Source: Sphingomonas sp. 1F27F7B (lineage in GTDB: Bacteria > Pseudomonadota > Alphaproteobacteria > Sphingomonadales > Sphingomonadaceae). From it: DNA of 45,520 nucleotides. How positions within the stretch are numbered: the first letter of the stretch is position 1; each line of letters begins with the position of its first letter. Location of the stretch: NCBI RefSeq assembly GCF_005503355.1, contig NZ_SCMK01000032.1:1-45520 (forward strand), read 5' to 3'. Shown in pieces: positions 23,240 through 33,511 of the stretch. Both the position numbers and the translations under genes were made by a program. The notes under the pieces are model-generated. The model ran no database searches and was not told the DNA's origin. It saw only the letters and a list, made by a program, of their open reading frames with translations.

Positions 23240-24664
23240 CTACTTGGCGGCAGGTGCTCCGGCGATCGGTGCGCCTGCGGTGCCGCTCACGCGCCAGATC
23301 ATGTTGCCGACATCGTCCGCCACCAGCAGCGCGCCGCCGGCATCGGTGATCACGCCGACCGGGCGGCCGTTTACCGTCTTGCCGTCCTTGCCGAGGAAGC
23401 CGGTGAGCAGGTCGATCGGCTTGGCGCTCTTGAGCGGATAGCCATTGTCGCCAAAGGGCACGAAGACGAGCTTGTAGCCCGAGGGCGGCTCGCGGTTCCA
23501 CGAGCCGTGCAGTGCCACGAAGGCGCCGTTGACGAACTTGCCGCCGAGCTTGGCGTCGGCTGCGAAGGCGAGGCCGAGCGGGGCGGTATGGGCGCCCAGC
23601 GCGAAGTCGGGCCGCTTGGTATATTCGCGCAGGTCCGGCCGCTCGGGCGTCACGCGCTTGTCGACATAGCCGCCCCAGTAATTCCACGGCCAGCCATAGA
23701 AGGCGCCGAAATCGACTTGGGTGAGATAGTCGGGCGGCATGTCCGAGCCGAGCATGTCGCGCTCGTTGACGACGGTCCACAAATTGCCCGTATGCGGCTC
23801 GAAGGCCATGCCGTTCGGGTTGCGCAGGCCCCAGGCAAAGACGCGCGACGACTTGGTTTCGGGCACCACCTCGAGGATCGCGGCGCGGGTGCGCTTGGCG
23901 GCGTCGAGCTGCTTCGCGACCTGGAAGGGCGTATCGGCGGCGTAGATGTCGCCTTCCTTGTCGAGCCCGTTCTCCGCGATGTTCGAGGAGGAGCCGACGG
24001 CGACATAGATGCGCTTGCCGTCGGGCGAGGCGAGGATGTTGCGCGCCCAGTGATTGCCGCCGCCGGCCAGGTCGACGATCTTCTCCGGCTTGGCGGTGAT
24101 CTTCGTGTCGCCTGCCTTGTAGGGGAAGCGGACGAGCGCGTCGGTATTGGCGACGTAGAGCCAGTCGCCGACCAGGGCCATGCCGCTCGGCGAGTTGAGC
24201 CCTTCGAGCAGAGTCGAGCGCTGGTCGGCGATGCCGTCACCATTGGTGTCGCGCAGCAGCGTGATGCGATTGGCCGAGGGCACGCCCGCGCCGGCGCGGT
24301 TCATCAATATGCCCATGATCCAGCCGGTGATGCCGCCGCCTTCGCGCGGAGGCGAATTGGTCTCGGCGACCAGCACGTCGCCATTGGGCAGGCGATAGAG
24401 CCAGCGCGGATGATCGAGCTTGTCGGCGAAGGGCTCCACCTTGAGGCCCTCGGGAGCGTTCGGCTTGGCGCCGTTCGCCCAGCCCACCGGCTTGGCGATG
24501 CGGATCGTCGGAATATCCTGGTAGCGGGCCTCGCTCAGCTGCGGGACCACGCCGGTGACGGCCTGTTCCGGGAGTTTGGCGACATCGGGGCGCGTGGCCC
24601 AGATGAAGAGGGCGATGAGCGCCACCGCGAGGATGGCCAGGACGATGAGGATCCGCTTGAGCAT
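23240..24664 (-). CDS. Membrane-anchored sorbosone dehydrogenase-like (PQQ-type beta-propeller)
   Basis: This 474-residue protein has an N-terminal membrane anchor (LIVLAILAVALIALFIWA) and a six-bladed propeller resembling soluble glucose/sorbosone dehydrogenases. Visible blades include DHPRWLYRLPNGDVLVAET, LNSPSGMALVGDWLYVANTD, NHWARNILASPDGKRIYVA, RVFAWGLRNPNGMAFEP and GRPVGVITDAGGALLVADD. These bind PQQ and calcium and oxidise aldoses or aldehydes at the periplasmic face; the substrate is unknown. The Asn/Gly/Pro pattern RNPNG matches the cofactor-region signature. It follows katG on the same strand after a hairpin. Confidence 0.82.
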   Translation of the reverse strand: MLKRILIVLAILAVALIALFIWATRPDVAKLPEQAVTGVVPQLSEARYQDIPTIRIAKPVGWANGAKPNAPEGLKVEPFADKLDHPRWLYRLPNGDVLVAETNSPPREGGGITGWIMGILMNRAGAGVPSANRITLLRDTNGDGIADQRSTLLEGLNSPSGMALVGDWLYVANTDALVRFPYKAGDTKITAKPEKIVDLAGGGNHWARNILASPDGKRIYVAVGSSSNIAENGLDKEGDIYAADTPFQVAKQLDAAKRTRAAILEVVPETKSSRVFAWGLRNPNGMAFEPHTGNLWTVVNERDMLGSDMPPDYLTQVDFGAFYGWPWNYWGGYVDKRVTPERPDLREYTKRPDFALGAHTAPLGLAFAADAKLGGKFVNGAFVALHGSWNREPPSGYKLVFVPFGDNGYPLKSAKPIDLLTGFLGKDGKTVNGRPVGVITDAGGALLVADDVGNMIWRVSGTAGAPIAGAPAAK

Positions 24665-24707
24665 GGCGGGAGGATAGGGGGCGGGCGGGCCTAAGCCAAT
24701 CGCCTAA

Positions 24708-24736
24708 TTCCTCCCCGAGACAGGCTCGGGGAGGAA
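24708..24736 (-). terminator. Hairpin between katG and the dehydrogenase gene
   Basis: TTCCTCCCCGAG (24708-24719) and CTCGGGGAGGAA (24725-24736) form a perfect 12-bp stem with a 5-base loop just after the katG stop. No T-run follows. The CCTCCCCG/CGGGGAGG core is also found in the repeat upstream of ybeY, so it may be a single unit of that family. Confidence 0.5.
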
Positions 24737-24744
24737 CCGGATGG

Positions 24745-26952
<2,208 letters not shown>

Positions 26953-27158
26953 GGGGGTCGACTCCTCTCGATTGCTTGGTCGCTCTGGAAGCCAGGGGCT
27001 TGCCTGAGTCCGGAGGAAGCTAACCGGAGGGTAGTGATCGTAGAAATGGATTAGATCGCGGTCAGTGATCGACCGGGTGATTTTTACGACATGTGGTTGT
27101 CATGCGCAGCGAAGCGCGGAATGCCCGGCATGCTCTCCTCGCGGACGACGTCATGCCC

Positions 27159-27185
27159 GCTCCCCTCGCTGGAAGAGAGGGGAGC
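27159..27185 (-). terminator. Hairpin downstream of corC
   Basis: GCTCCCCTC (27159-27167) and GAGGGGAGC (27177-27185) form a perfect 9-bp stem with a 9-base loop. It lies between corC (minus, ending at 27214) and the katG upstream region and probably ends the corC transcript. No T-run is present. Confidence 0.45.
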
Positions 27186-27193
27186 GCTTCGCC

Positions 27194-27203
27194 GGGGGGG
27201 GGG
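27194..27203. repeat. Ten-base G homopolymer
   Basis: An uninterrupted run of ten G lies just after the corC stop, in the gap before katG. It is non-coding on both strands as far as can be judged. Such runs slip easily, so the exact length may vary or be a sequencing uncertainty. Confidence 0.6.
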
Positions 27204-27213
27204 CGGCGGCTGC

Positions 27214-28122
27214 CTATTCCTCCACCAACGACTTCTCGGCAGGCGGATGCAGTCGCAGCCGGGTCACGCGCTTGGGATCGGCCTCGACGATCTCGAGCTT
27301 CCAGCCGCTGCCATGCTCCAGGCACTCGCCCGCTTCGGGCACATGGCCGGCGAGCACGAAGGCGAGCCCGCCCAGCGTGTCGACGTCGCCATCGACTTCG
27401 CCCAGGCGCGGATCGACCGTGTCGGCGACATCCTCCAGCTCGGCGCGGGCATCGGCGTCCCAGCCGCCGCCCTCGATCGGGACGAGCAGCGCGGTCGGCG
27501 CTTCGTCATGCTCGTCCTCGATCTCGCCGACGATTTCCTCGATCAGGTCCTCGATGGTGATCAGGCCCTCGGTGCCTGAATATTCGTCGAGCACGATGGC
27601 GAGATGGGTGCGGCGCAGGCGCATCTGGGCGAGAAGATCGAGTGCGCCCATCGACTGCGGCACGTAGAGCGGCTGGCGGATCAGGCCGGCGATGCTGGCG
27701 GGGTGCGGCGCGCCGCTGGCCAGGATGTTGAACACGTCCTTGATGTGGACCATGCCGATGATCGTATCGAGCTCTTCGCGATAGACGGGCAGGCGGCTGT
27801 GGCCGGCATCCTCGAACAGCTTCACCAGATCGGTGAAGCTGGTGCCCTCCTCGACCGCGATGATGTCCGCGCGCGGCACGCCGACATCGCCGGCGTCGCG
27901 CTCGCCGAAATGGAGCAGGTTGCGCAGCATCTGGCGCTCGATCGGGGCAAGGTCGCCCGCCGGCGCGCGACCGCCCTCGTCATGCTCGTCGATTGCGTCC
28001 TCGATGCGGTCGCGCAGCGTTTCTTCTTGGTCGTCACCGAACAGGAGGGTGCGGATGCCGCGCCATATTCCGCCACCTTCGTGGCTGTCTCCGTTGCCGT
28101 TGCTACTAGGGCCCTCGGGCAT
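27214..28122 (-). CDS. corC: CorC/HlyC-type CBS-domain protein
   Basis: This 302-residue soluble protein has two CBS domains (about residues 80-195; VPRADIIAVEEGTSFTDLV, SRLPVYREELDTIIGMVHI, HLAIVLDEYSGTEGLITIED) and a C-terminal CorC_HlyC transporter-associated domain (about 210-290). It lacks the DUF21 membrane domain, as in CorC/YbeX, which is linked to magnesium/cobalt handling and ribosome maturation together with YbeY. Ten bp separate it from ybeY. The next gene of the common cluster, lnt, is not present downstream; katG is found instead. Confidence 0.9.
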   Translation of the reverse strand: MPEGPSSNGNGDSHEGGGIWRGIRTLLFGDDQEETLRDRIEDAIDEHDEGGRAPAGDLAPIERQMLRNLLHFGERDAGDVGVPRADIIAVEEGTSFTDLVKLFEDAGHSRLPVYREELDTIIGMVHIKDVFNILASGAPHPASIAGLIRQPLYVPQSMGALDLLAQMRLRRTHLAIVLDEYSGTEGLITIEDLIEEIVGEIEDEHDEAPTALLVPIEGGGWDADARAELEDVADTVDPRLGEVDGDVDTLGGLAFVLAGHVPEAGECLEHGSGWKLEIVEADPKRVTRLRLHPPAEKSLVEE

Positions 28123-28131
28123 GTTCGGTGT

Positions 28132-28641
28132 TCAATCCTCGCGTATCAGATAGGGGTCGTGCAGGCCGAGCGTGCGAAGCGCGGCGCGCTCCATTTCCTC
28201 CATCGCCTCGGCTTCGGCATCGTCCATATGGTCATAGCCTAGCAAATGCAGCAGGCCGTGGACAATCAGGTGCGTGGCATGGTCCTCGACGGCGACCCGG
28301 CGCTCCAGCGCCTCGGCGGCGCAGATGCCGTGCGCAAGGACGATGTCGCCCAGCAGCACTTCGCCGTCATCGCTGTTCTCGGTGACTGCTTCCATCAGGT
28401 CCGGCTGGATCATCGGGAAGGAGAGCACGTTGGTCGGCTTGTCCTTGCCGCGATACTGGCGGTTGAGGACATGGACCTCGGCATCCGAGGTGAAGCGCAC
28501 CGCGACTTCGATCGTCGCGGGGTGGTCCAGCCATTCGAGGAACGGCGTCTGGCGGAGCGCGGCCGCGGCGGCGCGGTTGGCGAGAGTTTCCCAGTCCGCG
28601 TCCGGCCAGGGGGATTCGACCAGGGCGGCAACGTCAAGCAT
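28132..28641 (-). CDS. ybeY: rRNA maturation endoribonuclease YbeY
   Basis: This 169-residue protein contains the metal-binding motif HGLLHLLGYDH (H128, H132, H138). It is a single-strand-specific endoribonuclease involved in 16S rRNA 3' maturation and 70S quality control. ATG 28639-28641 is preceded, on its strand, by GGGGAGGATCTAG: a good Shine-Dalgarno with 6-base spacing that belongs to the end of the palindromic repeat at 28646-28779. It is flanked by phoH upstream and corC downstream as in many proteobacteria. Confidence 0.94.
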   Translation of the reverse strand: MLDVAALVESPWPDADWETLANRAAAAALRQTPFLEWLDHPATIEVAVRFTSDAEVHVLNRQYRGKDKPTNVLSFPMIQPDLMEAVTENSDDGEVLLGDIVLAHGICAAEALERRVAVEDHATHLIVHGLLHLLGYDHMDDAEAEAMEEMERAALRTLGLHDPYLIRED

Positions 28642-28645
28642 CTAG

Positions 28646-28779
28646 ATCCTCCCCGGAACGGGGAGGGGGACCGCGTCGCGAAGCGGCGTGGTGGAGGGGG
28701 GGCTCCGCAAGCGAAGTCCCTGGTGGAGAGCCCCCTCCACCAGCCTGTGGCTGGTCCCCCTCCCCGTGCCGGGGAGGAT
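28646..28779. repeat. 134-bp palindromic repeat (CCTCCCCGG type) between phoH and ybeY
   Basis: The first and last 27 bases (28646-28672 and 28753-28779) are reverse complements with one mismatch, and each arm is itself self-complementary (CCTCCCCGGAACGGGGAGG). Inside is a second inverted pair, GTGGAGGGGG near 28691 and CCCCCTCCAC near 28731. It is transcribed within the phoH-ybeY unit. The left end provides GGGGAGGA, which fits as the ybeY ribosome-binding site. Confidence 0.75.
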
Positions 28780-28789
28780 CAGGAAGGCA

Positions 28790-29791
28790 TCACGCATTCG
28801 GCCCCTCATAGGCCTCCACGATCCGGCCGACGATCGGGTGGCGGACCACGTCTGCCGCCGAGAAGCGCGAAAAGGCGATGCCCTCCACGCCCTCGAGCCG
28901 CCGCACCGCGTCGTTCAGGCCCGAGGCGGGCGGGCCGCCGGGCAGGTCGACCTGGTTCGGGTCGCCGCAGATCACCATCCGGCTATTCTGGCCGAAGCGG
29001 GTGAGGAACATCTTCATCTGCGCCGGCGTGGTGTTCTGCGCCTCGTCGAGGATGACGAAGGCATCGGCAAGGGTGCGGCCGCGCATGAAGGCGATCGGGG
29101 CGATCTCGATCTCGCCGCTGGCGATGCGCCGTTCGACCTGCTCGGCGGGCAGGCAGTCGTAGAGCGCGTCGTAGATCGGGCGGAGATAGGGGTCGACCTT
29201 TTCCTTCATGTCGCCGGGCAGGAAGCCCAGCCGCTCGCCGGCCTCGACTGCGGGGCGCGACAGGATCAGCCGCTGGACGCTGCCGGTGATCAGCTGCGCC
29301 ACCGCCTGGGCCACGGCGAGATAGGTCTTGCCGGTGCCTGCGGGCCCCAGCGCGAAGATCATGTCGTTCGAGACGAGCGCGCGCATATATTGCGTCTGCG
29401 CCACCGAGCGCGGCACGATCGTCTTCTTGCGCGTGCGGATCATGATCGGCGGCGGGGCATTGCCGTTGTCCGCCTTGATGATGCCGGTGAGCGTCGGCTC
29501 GCTCGACATGGCGATCACCGCGTCGATCAGCCCCGTATCGACTTCCTCGCCGCGGATGACGCGGGCGTGGAGCTCCTGCAGCACTTCGCGGGCATGGGCG
29601 ACGGCTTCGGCCGAGCCTTCGATCTGCACGCGCTGGCCGCGGGCATGGATATAGACGCCGAGCCGCTCCTCCAGGGCAAGTATGTTGCTGTCGAACTCGC
29701 CGAAGAGCTGGGGAAGGAGCTGGGGCTTGTCGAAATTCACCTCCACGCGGGAGCGTTCGCCGGTTTGGGCGGGGACAGGCTTGCGGCTCAT
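28790..29791 (-). CDS. phoH: PhoH-family ATPase
   Basis: This 333-residue PhoH/PhoL-type protein has a short N-terminal KH-like region (about 40-100), Walker A GPAGTGKT at 149-156 and Walker B FVILDEAQN near 239-247, with GDPNQVDLP as a further family motif. It is probably an RNA helicase or nuclease-associated ATPase working with YbeY. ATG 29789-29791 follows AAGGAG; the longer frame to 30142 would overlap miaB and is rejected. The 262-bp gap to miaB (29792-30053) contains no gene and may carry a separate promoter. Confidence 0.92.
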   Translation of the reverse strand: MSRKPVPAQTGERSRVEVNFDKPQLLPQLFGEFDSNILALEERLGVYIHARGQRVQIEGSAEAVAHAREVLQELHARVIRGEEVDTGLIDAVIAMSSEPTLTGIIKADNGNAPPPIMIRTRKKTIVPRSVAQTQYMRALVSNDMIFALGPAGTGKTYLAVAQAVAQLITGSVQRLILSRPAVEAGERLGFLPGDMKEKVDPYLRPIYDALYDCLPAEQVERRIASGEIEIAPIAFMRGRTLADAFVILDEAQNTTPAQMKMFLTRFGQNSRMVICGDPNQVDLPGGPPASGLNDAVRRLEGVEGIAFSRFSAADVVRHPIVGRIVEAYEGPNA

Positions 29792-30053
29792 GCGGCTCCT
29801 TGCGGCTGAAAAATGTTGACTCTCTTGACGGTCCCGCGCGTGCGCGCGGACATCGCTCGTCCGGCGCGCGTAGAGGCGCTGCGTGTCAAAGCGAAGACGA
29901 TGCGGGCGGTTCCCTGGCGCATGCGATATGGGGAGAGTGGCAGAGGAATTCCAACTTGGACAGGGGGAAAGCGGCGGCCGGGCGCTTGGCGGCCTCGCCG
30001 TGTCGCGGGCGCAACGCTTCGCCGATCCCGCTCCGCCGCGGCCGGGGCAAGCC

Positions 30054-31397
30054 TCATGCCGCCGGCTGTTTCTCCATGCCGCTGAGCGAATTGGCGAAGC
30101 CCTCGGCGATCTCCACGTCGACCATGTCGCCGATCCCGGCATCGGTATCCAGATATACCGACTGGAGCCAGGGCGACTTGCCGAGCATCTGGCCAGGCAG
30201 CTTGCCCTGGCGCTCGATCAGCACCTGGCAGCTCTTGCCGGCGGTCGCCCGGTTGAAGGCGAGCTGGTCGCGGTTGAGCGCGGCCTGCAGGCGCTGCAGG
30301 CGCTCGTCCATCACCGCCGCCGGCACGAACGCGTCGCTCATCTCCGCCGCCGGAGTGCCGGGACGCGGGCTGTACTTGAAGCTGAAGCATTGCGCGTAGC
30401 CCACGGCGTCGACCAGGCTCAGCGTCTCCTCGAACTCGGCGTCGGTCTCGCCCGGGAAGCCGACGATGAAGTCGCCAGACAGCGCGATGTCGGGCCGGGC
30501 GGCACGGACGCGGTCGAGGATCTTGAGATAGGAATCGCGGCTGTGGCTGCGGTTCATCGCCTTGAGGATGCGGTCGCTGCCCGCCTGCACCGGCAAGTGG
30601 AGGAAGGGCATCAGCTTTTCCACTTCGGCATGGGCGCGGATCAGGCCCTCGCGCATGTCGTTGGGGTGGCTGGTGGTGTAGCGGATGCGCGCCAGGCCCT
30701 CGATTCGGTCGAGCGCGCGGATCAGGCCGTGCAGGCCGGTGCCGGCCTCGTCGTCCCAGGCGTTGACGTTCTGGCCGAGCAAGGTGATCTCGCGCGCGCC
30801 GGCATCGACCAGCGCCCTGGCCTCGTCGACCAGCTCGGCGAAGGGGCGGCTGATCTCGGCGCCGCGAGTATAGGGCACGACGCAATAGGTGCAGAACTTG
30901 TCGCAGCCTTCCTGCACGGTGAGGAAGGCGGTGGGCCCGACCTTGCGGCGCTTCGGGAGCGCGCCGAACTTGCTGATCGCGGGCATGTCGGTGTCGAGCG
31001 CGGAGGCGCCCTCGGCCGCCTTGGCGACCAGCTCGGGGAGGTTGTGATAGGCCTGCGGGCCGACCACGACGTCGACCTTCGCGCGGCGGACGATCTCCTC
31101 GCCTTCGGCCTGGGCGACGCAGCCGGCGACTGCGATCATCGGAGCAGGCCGATCGGCTTCGGCGGCGTGCTTGCGCAGGCGGCCGATGTCCGAGAAGACT
31201 TTCTCGGTCGCCTTTTCGCGGATGTGGCAGGTGTTGAGCACGATCAGGTCGGCGCCATCCGCCTCGGCAGTCGCGGTCATGCCCTGCGCGGCCATCAACT
31301 CGGCCATGCGCTCGCCGTCATAGACGTTCATCTGGCAGCCGAACGACTTGACGTGGAAGGTCTTGGGATTGGCCTTGGGATTCCGGGGGGCGTTCAT
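30054..31397 (-). CDS. miaB: tRNA-2-methylthio-N6-isopentenyladenosine synthase
   Basis: This 447-residue radical-SAM methylthiotransferase modifies A37 of tRNAs reading UNN codons. The N-terminal cluster site uses C21 (FGCQMN), C57 (LNTCHIRE) and C93 (AGCVAQ). The radical SAM cluster uses C165, C169 and C172 in EGCDKFCTYC. A C-terminal TRAM domain occupies about 375-440. The length and domain order are standard. It lies between plsC and phoH in the conserved block. Confidence 0.95.
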   Translation of the reverse strand: MNAPRNPKANPKTFHVKSFGCQMNVYDGERMAELMAAQGMTATAEADGADLIVLNTCHIREKATEKVFSDIGRLRKHAAEADRPAPMIAVAGCVAQAEGEEIVRRAKVDVVVGPQAYHNLPELVAKAAEGASALDTDMPAISKFGALPKRRKVGPTAFLTVQEGCDKFCTYCVVPYTRGAEISRPFAELVDEARALVDAGAREITLLGQNVNAWDDEAGTGLHGLIRALDRIEGLARIRYTTSHPNDMREGLIRAHAEVEKLMPFLHLPVQAGSDRILKAMNRSHSRDSYLKILDRVRAARPDIALSGDFIVGFPGETDAEFEETLSLVDAVGYAQCFSFKYSPRPGTPAAEMSDAFVPAAVMDERLQRLQAALNRDQLAFNRATAGKSCQVLIERQGKLPGQMLGKSPWLQSVYLDTDAGIGDMVDVEIAEGFANSLSGMEKQPAA

Positions 31398-31547
31398 CGG
31401 GCGGGGCTATAGCTGCGAAAGTCGACAACATTAAGCCCCTCACTGGACGGGAGAGGCCGGGGCGATTCGATGCGCGCGATACGGCATGATCCCGTGCGGC
31501 TTCGGTATCGCCAGGCTCCCCCTCGATCCCTTCCCTTGCGGGAAGGA

Positions 31548-32429
31548 TCAGGCCCCCGGCTTCGGCCGATAGCCGATCGGATCCTCGGCGAAGCGGAAGG
31601 TGCGCAGGGGGTGGCCGAGCACCTCGACCAGCGCCGTCTCGATCCGGCGGCGGCTCTCGGCGGCGATCACCTTGCGGCCGGGAAAGTCGCGCGGGTGGAA
31701 GGGCTCGAGGAAATGCACGTCCAGCCGGAAGCTGCCCTTGCGGCCCAGCACGCGCCGGGCGTTGTTGAGCCCGCGTTCCTGGCCGATCCAGCAGATGTCG
31801 TCCGCCGCCGCGCCATAATGGAGCATCACCGGCTGCACCATCACGCCGGGCGGCGGCGGCTCGAGCACGCGCAGCATCGGCGTCTTGAAGGGAAGGAGGG
31901 ACTTGCCGTCGGTGGTGGTGCCTTCGGGGAATACGGTGATTGCCCAGGTCTCGGCCAGCGCGTCGCGCAGCTCGTTGATCTGCTCGGCGACGCCCAGGCG
32001 GTTCTCGCGCTTGACATAGACGGTACGGTTCAATCCGGCGAGCCAGCCGACCACTGGCGCGCGCTCGATCTCGGCCTTGGCGATGAAGGCGGTGCCGCTG
32101 GCGCCGCCCAGCGCGAGGATGTCGATCCAGCTGAGATGGTTGGAGATGTAGAAGACGTCGCGCTTCAGATGCGTGCCGACGCGGTGGATGCGCGCGCCGC
32201 AGATCCGCGCGGCCGCCGACAGGAAATAGCGCGGCCAGGGCGAGGGCAGGCGGACCAGCCGGAAAAGATAGTGCAGGGGCACGAGCAGCAGCAGCGCTAC
32301 GACCAGCATCGCGACGCGCAGCCACATGCGGCAATGCTCGGCTGGCGTGAGCAGGGTGTCGTGGCCCTGGATCGCTTCCTCGCGCCGGCGCGCGGCGCGC
32401 TGCTCCCGCGTCTCGCCCGCGCCCGGCAC
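31548..32429 (-). CDS. plsC: 1-acyl-sn-glycerol-3-phosphate acyltransferase
   Basis: This 293-residue acyltransferase makes phosphatidic acid from lysophosphatidate at the inner membrane. It has a membrane helix near residues 38-55, the catalytic HX4D in NHLSWID and the substrate motif VFPEGTTTDG. The frame begins with GTG 32427-32429, one base after the fur stop, with GAGCTGAG before it. An internal ATG (codon 35, MWLRVAML) would give a more usual N-terminus, and the correct start is open. The long arginine-rich N-terminal tail argues for some caution. Confidence 0.88.
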   Translation of the reverse strand: MPGAGETREQRAARRREEAIQGHDTLLTPAEHCRMWLRVAMLVVALLLLVPLHYLFRLVRLPSPWPRYFLSAAARICGARIHRVGTHLKRDVFYISNHLSWIDILALGGASGTAFIAKAEIERAPVVGWLAGLNRTVYVKRENRLGVAEQINELRDALAETWAITVFPEGTTTDGKSLLPFKTPMLRVLEPPPPGVMVQPVMLHYGAAADDICWIGQERGLNNARRVLGRKGSFRLDVHFLEPFHPRDFPGRKVIAAESRRRIETALVEVLGHPLRTFRFAEDPIGYRPKPGA

Positions 32430-32430
32430 C

Positions 32431-32853
32431 TCAGCTCTTGCGGTCGAGCGCGACGCCGTAGAGCTCCATGCGGTGATCGACCAGACGGAAGCCGAGTCGC
32501 TCGGCGATCTGCTTCTGCAACTGTTCCAATTCGGGATCGACGAACTCGATCACTTCGCCGGTCTCGACGTTGATCAGATGATCATGATGCGCTTCGGGCG
32601 AAGGCTCGTACCGGGCGCGGCCGTCGCCGAAATCATGGCGATCGAGGATGCCCGCTTCTTCGAACAGGCGCACGGTGCGATAGACCGTGGCGATCGAGAT
32701 GCCCGGATCGATCGCCGAAGCGCGCTCATAGACTTTCTCGACGTCGGGATGATCCTCCGCATCGGAGAGGACGCGCGCAATCACCTTGCGCTGTTCGGTG
32801 ATGCGCAGCCCCTTCTCGTGGCAGAGCGCTTCGAGATCGATCTTACGGCCCAT
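32431..32853 (-). CDS. fur: Fur-family metalloregulator
   Basis: This 140-residue protein has an N-terminal winged helix (about 10-85, ISIATVYRTVRLFEEAGI) and a dimerisation domain with metal ligands HHDHLINVETGEVIEF. It represses iron-uptake genes with Fe2+ or responds to iron otherwise (Mur/Irr-like variants exist in alphaproteobacteria). Only one cysteine, near residue 11, is present, so the structural CxxC zinc site of E. coli Fur is missing, as is usual in this class. ATG 32851-32853 gives the normal start; the upstream in-frame ATGs run into a tandem repeat. Confidence 0.9.
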   Translation of the reverse strand: MGRKIDLEALCHEKGLRITEQRKVIARVLSDAEDHPDVEKVYERASAIDPGISIATVYRTVRLFEEAGILDRHDFGDGRARYEPSPEAHHDHLINVETGEVIEFVDPELEQLQKQIAERLGFRLVDHRMELYGVALDRKS

Positions 32854-32889
32854 GGGCGCGATGTAGCGTGGGTGCATCGAAGTTGGAAG

Positions 32890-32919
32890 ACTGGGGCGGA
32901 GAAAACTGGGGCGGAGAAA
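32890..32919. repeat. Tandem 15-bp duplication upstream of fur
   Basis: ACTGGGGCGGAGAAA occurs twice without a gap at 32890-32904 and 32905-32919, 37-66 bp upstream of the fur start. On the fur strand it reads TTTCTCCGCCCCAGT twice. It could be a doubled operator or promoter part, or a recent slippage event. Confidence 0.7.
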
Positions 32920-32934
32920 AGGCGCGTGCAACGA

Positions 32935-32967
32935 AAAGACCGGCCCGGAGCGATCCGGACCGGCCCT
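32935..32967 (-). terminator. Rho-independent terminator after mucR
   Basis: On the minus strand GGCCGGTCCGGA, loop TCGC, TCCGGGCCGGTC form a 12-bp stem with two wobble pairs, followed by TTTT. It is 22 bp downstream of mucR and separates it from fur. Confidence 0.7.
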
Positions 32968-32989
32968 TGCGATTTCGGTGCGTCGGGGC

Positions 32990-33403
32990 TCAGCGCTTGC
33001 GGCGCTTGGTGCCCAGGCCGATCTTCTTCGCCAGGCTGCGGCGCTGCTCGGCGTAATTCGGGGCGACCATCGGATAGTCGGCCGGCAGGTTCCACTTGGC
33101 GCGATACTGCTCCGGCGTCATCTGATAGTGCGTCATCAGGTGGCGCTTCAGCATCTTGAGCTTCTTGCCGTCCTCGAGGCACACGATGTAGTCGGGCTTC
33201 ACCGAGGCGCGAATGGAAACGGCAGGCTCCTGCTTCACTTCCGGCTCGGCAGCAGCGCGGCCAAGACCCGAGAGCGCGCCATGCACGTTCTGGATGAGAG
33301 TCGGAAGGTCGGAAACCGACACGCTATTGTTGCTGACATGTGCTGCAACAATATCCGCCGTCAGCGTGACCAGCGTTTCATCAATCTCGGCTTGCGTTTC
33401 CAT
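32990..33403 (-). CDS. mucR: MucR/Ros-family zinc-finger regulator
   Basis: This 137-residue regulator has the C-terminal Ros/MucR finger (YIVCLEDGKKLKMLKRHL, MTHYQMTPEQYRAKWNLP) and a basic tail KRRKR. MucR proteins are alphaproteobacterial global regulators binding AT-rich promoters, controlling polysaccharide, motility and cell cycle genes. The second finger ligand, usually Cys, is Asp here (C-x2-D), a variation known in the family. AAAGGA lies 7 bases before ATG 33401-33403. The upstream region (33404-33511) is AT-rich for this genome, with a possible promoter TTGCGT/GATAGG at 33484-33456, fitting autoregulation. Confidence 0.9.
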   Translation of the reverse strand: METQAEIDETLVTLTADIVAAHVSNNSVSVSDLPTLIQNVHGALSGLGRAAAEPEVKQEPAVSIRASVKPDYIVCLEDGKKLKMLKRHLMTHYQMTPEQYRAKWNLPADYPMVAPNYAEQRRSLAKKIGLGTKRRKR

Positions 33404-33511
33404 TTTTTTCCTTTCGACCCGGCGAGGACGACTATGACTCATCGCCCGGTGCCACCCTATCGGACCATTTTGGAGCAAACGCAAGACCATATTTGCAGAT
33501 ATCCGTAAGTC

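Noticed and set aside
28790..30142. N-terminally extended PhoH from 30142
   Set aside because: The extension would overlap the end of miaB and gives Arg/Pro-rich residues; ATG 29791 has a good ribosome site and the normal N-terminus.
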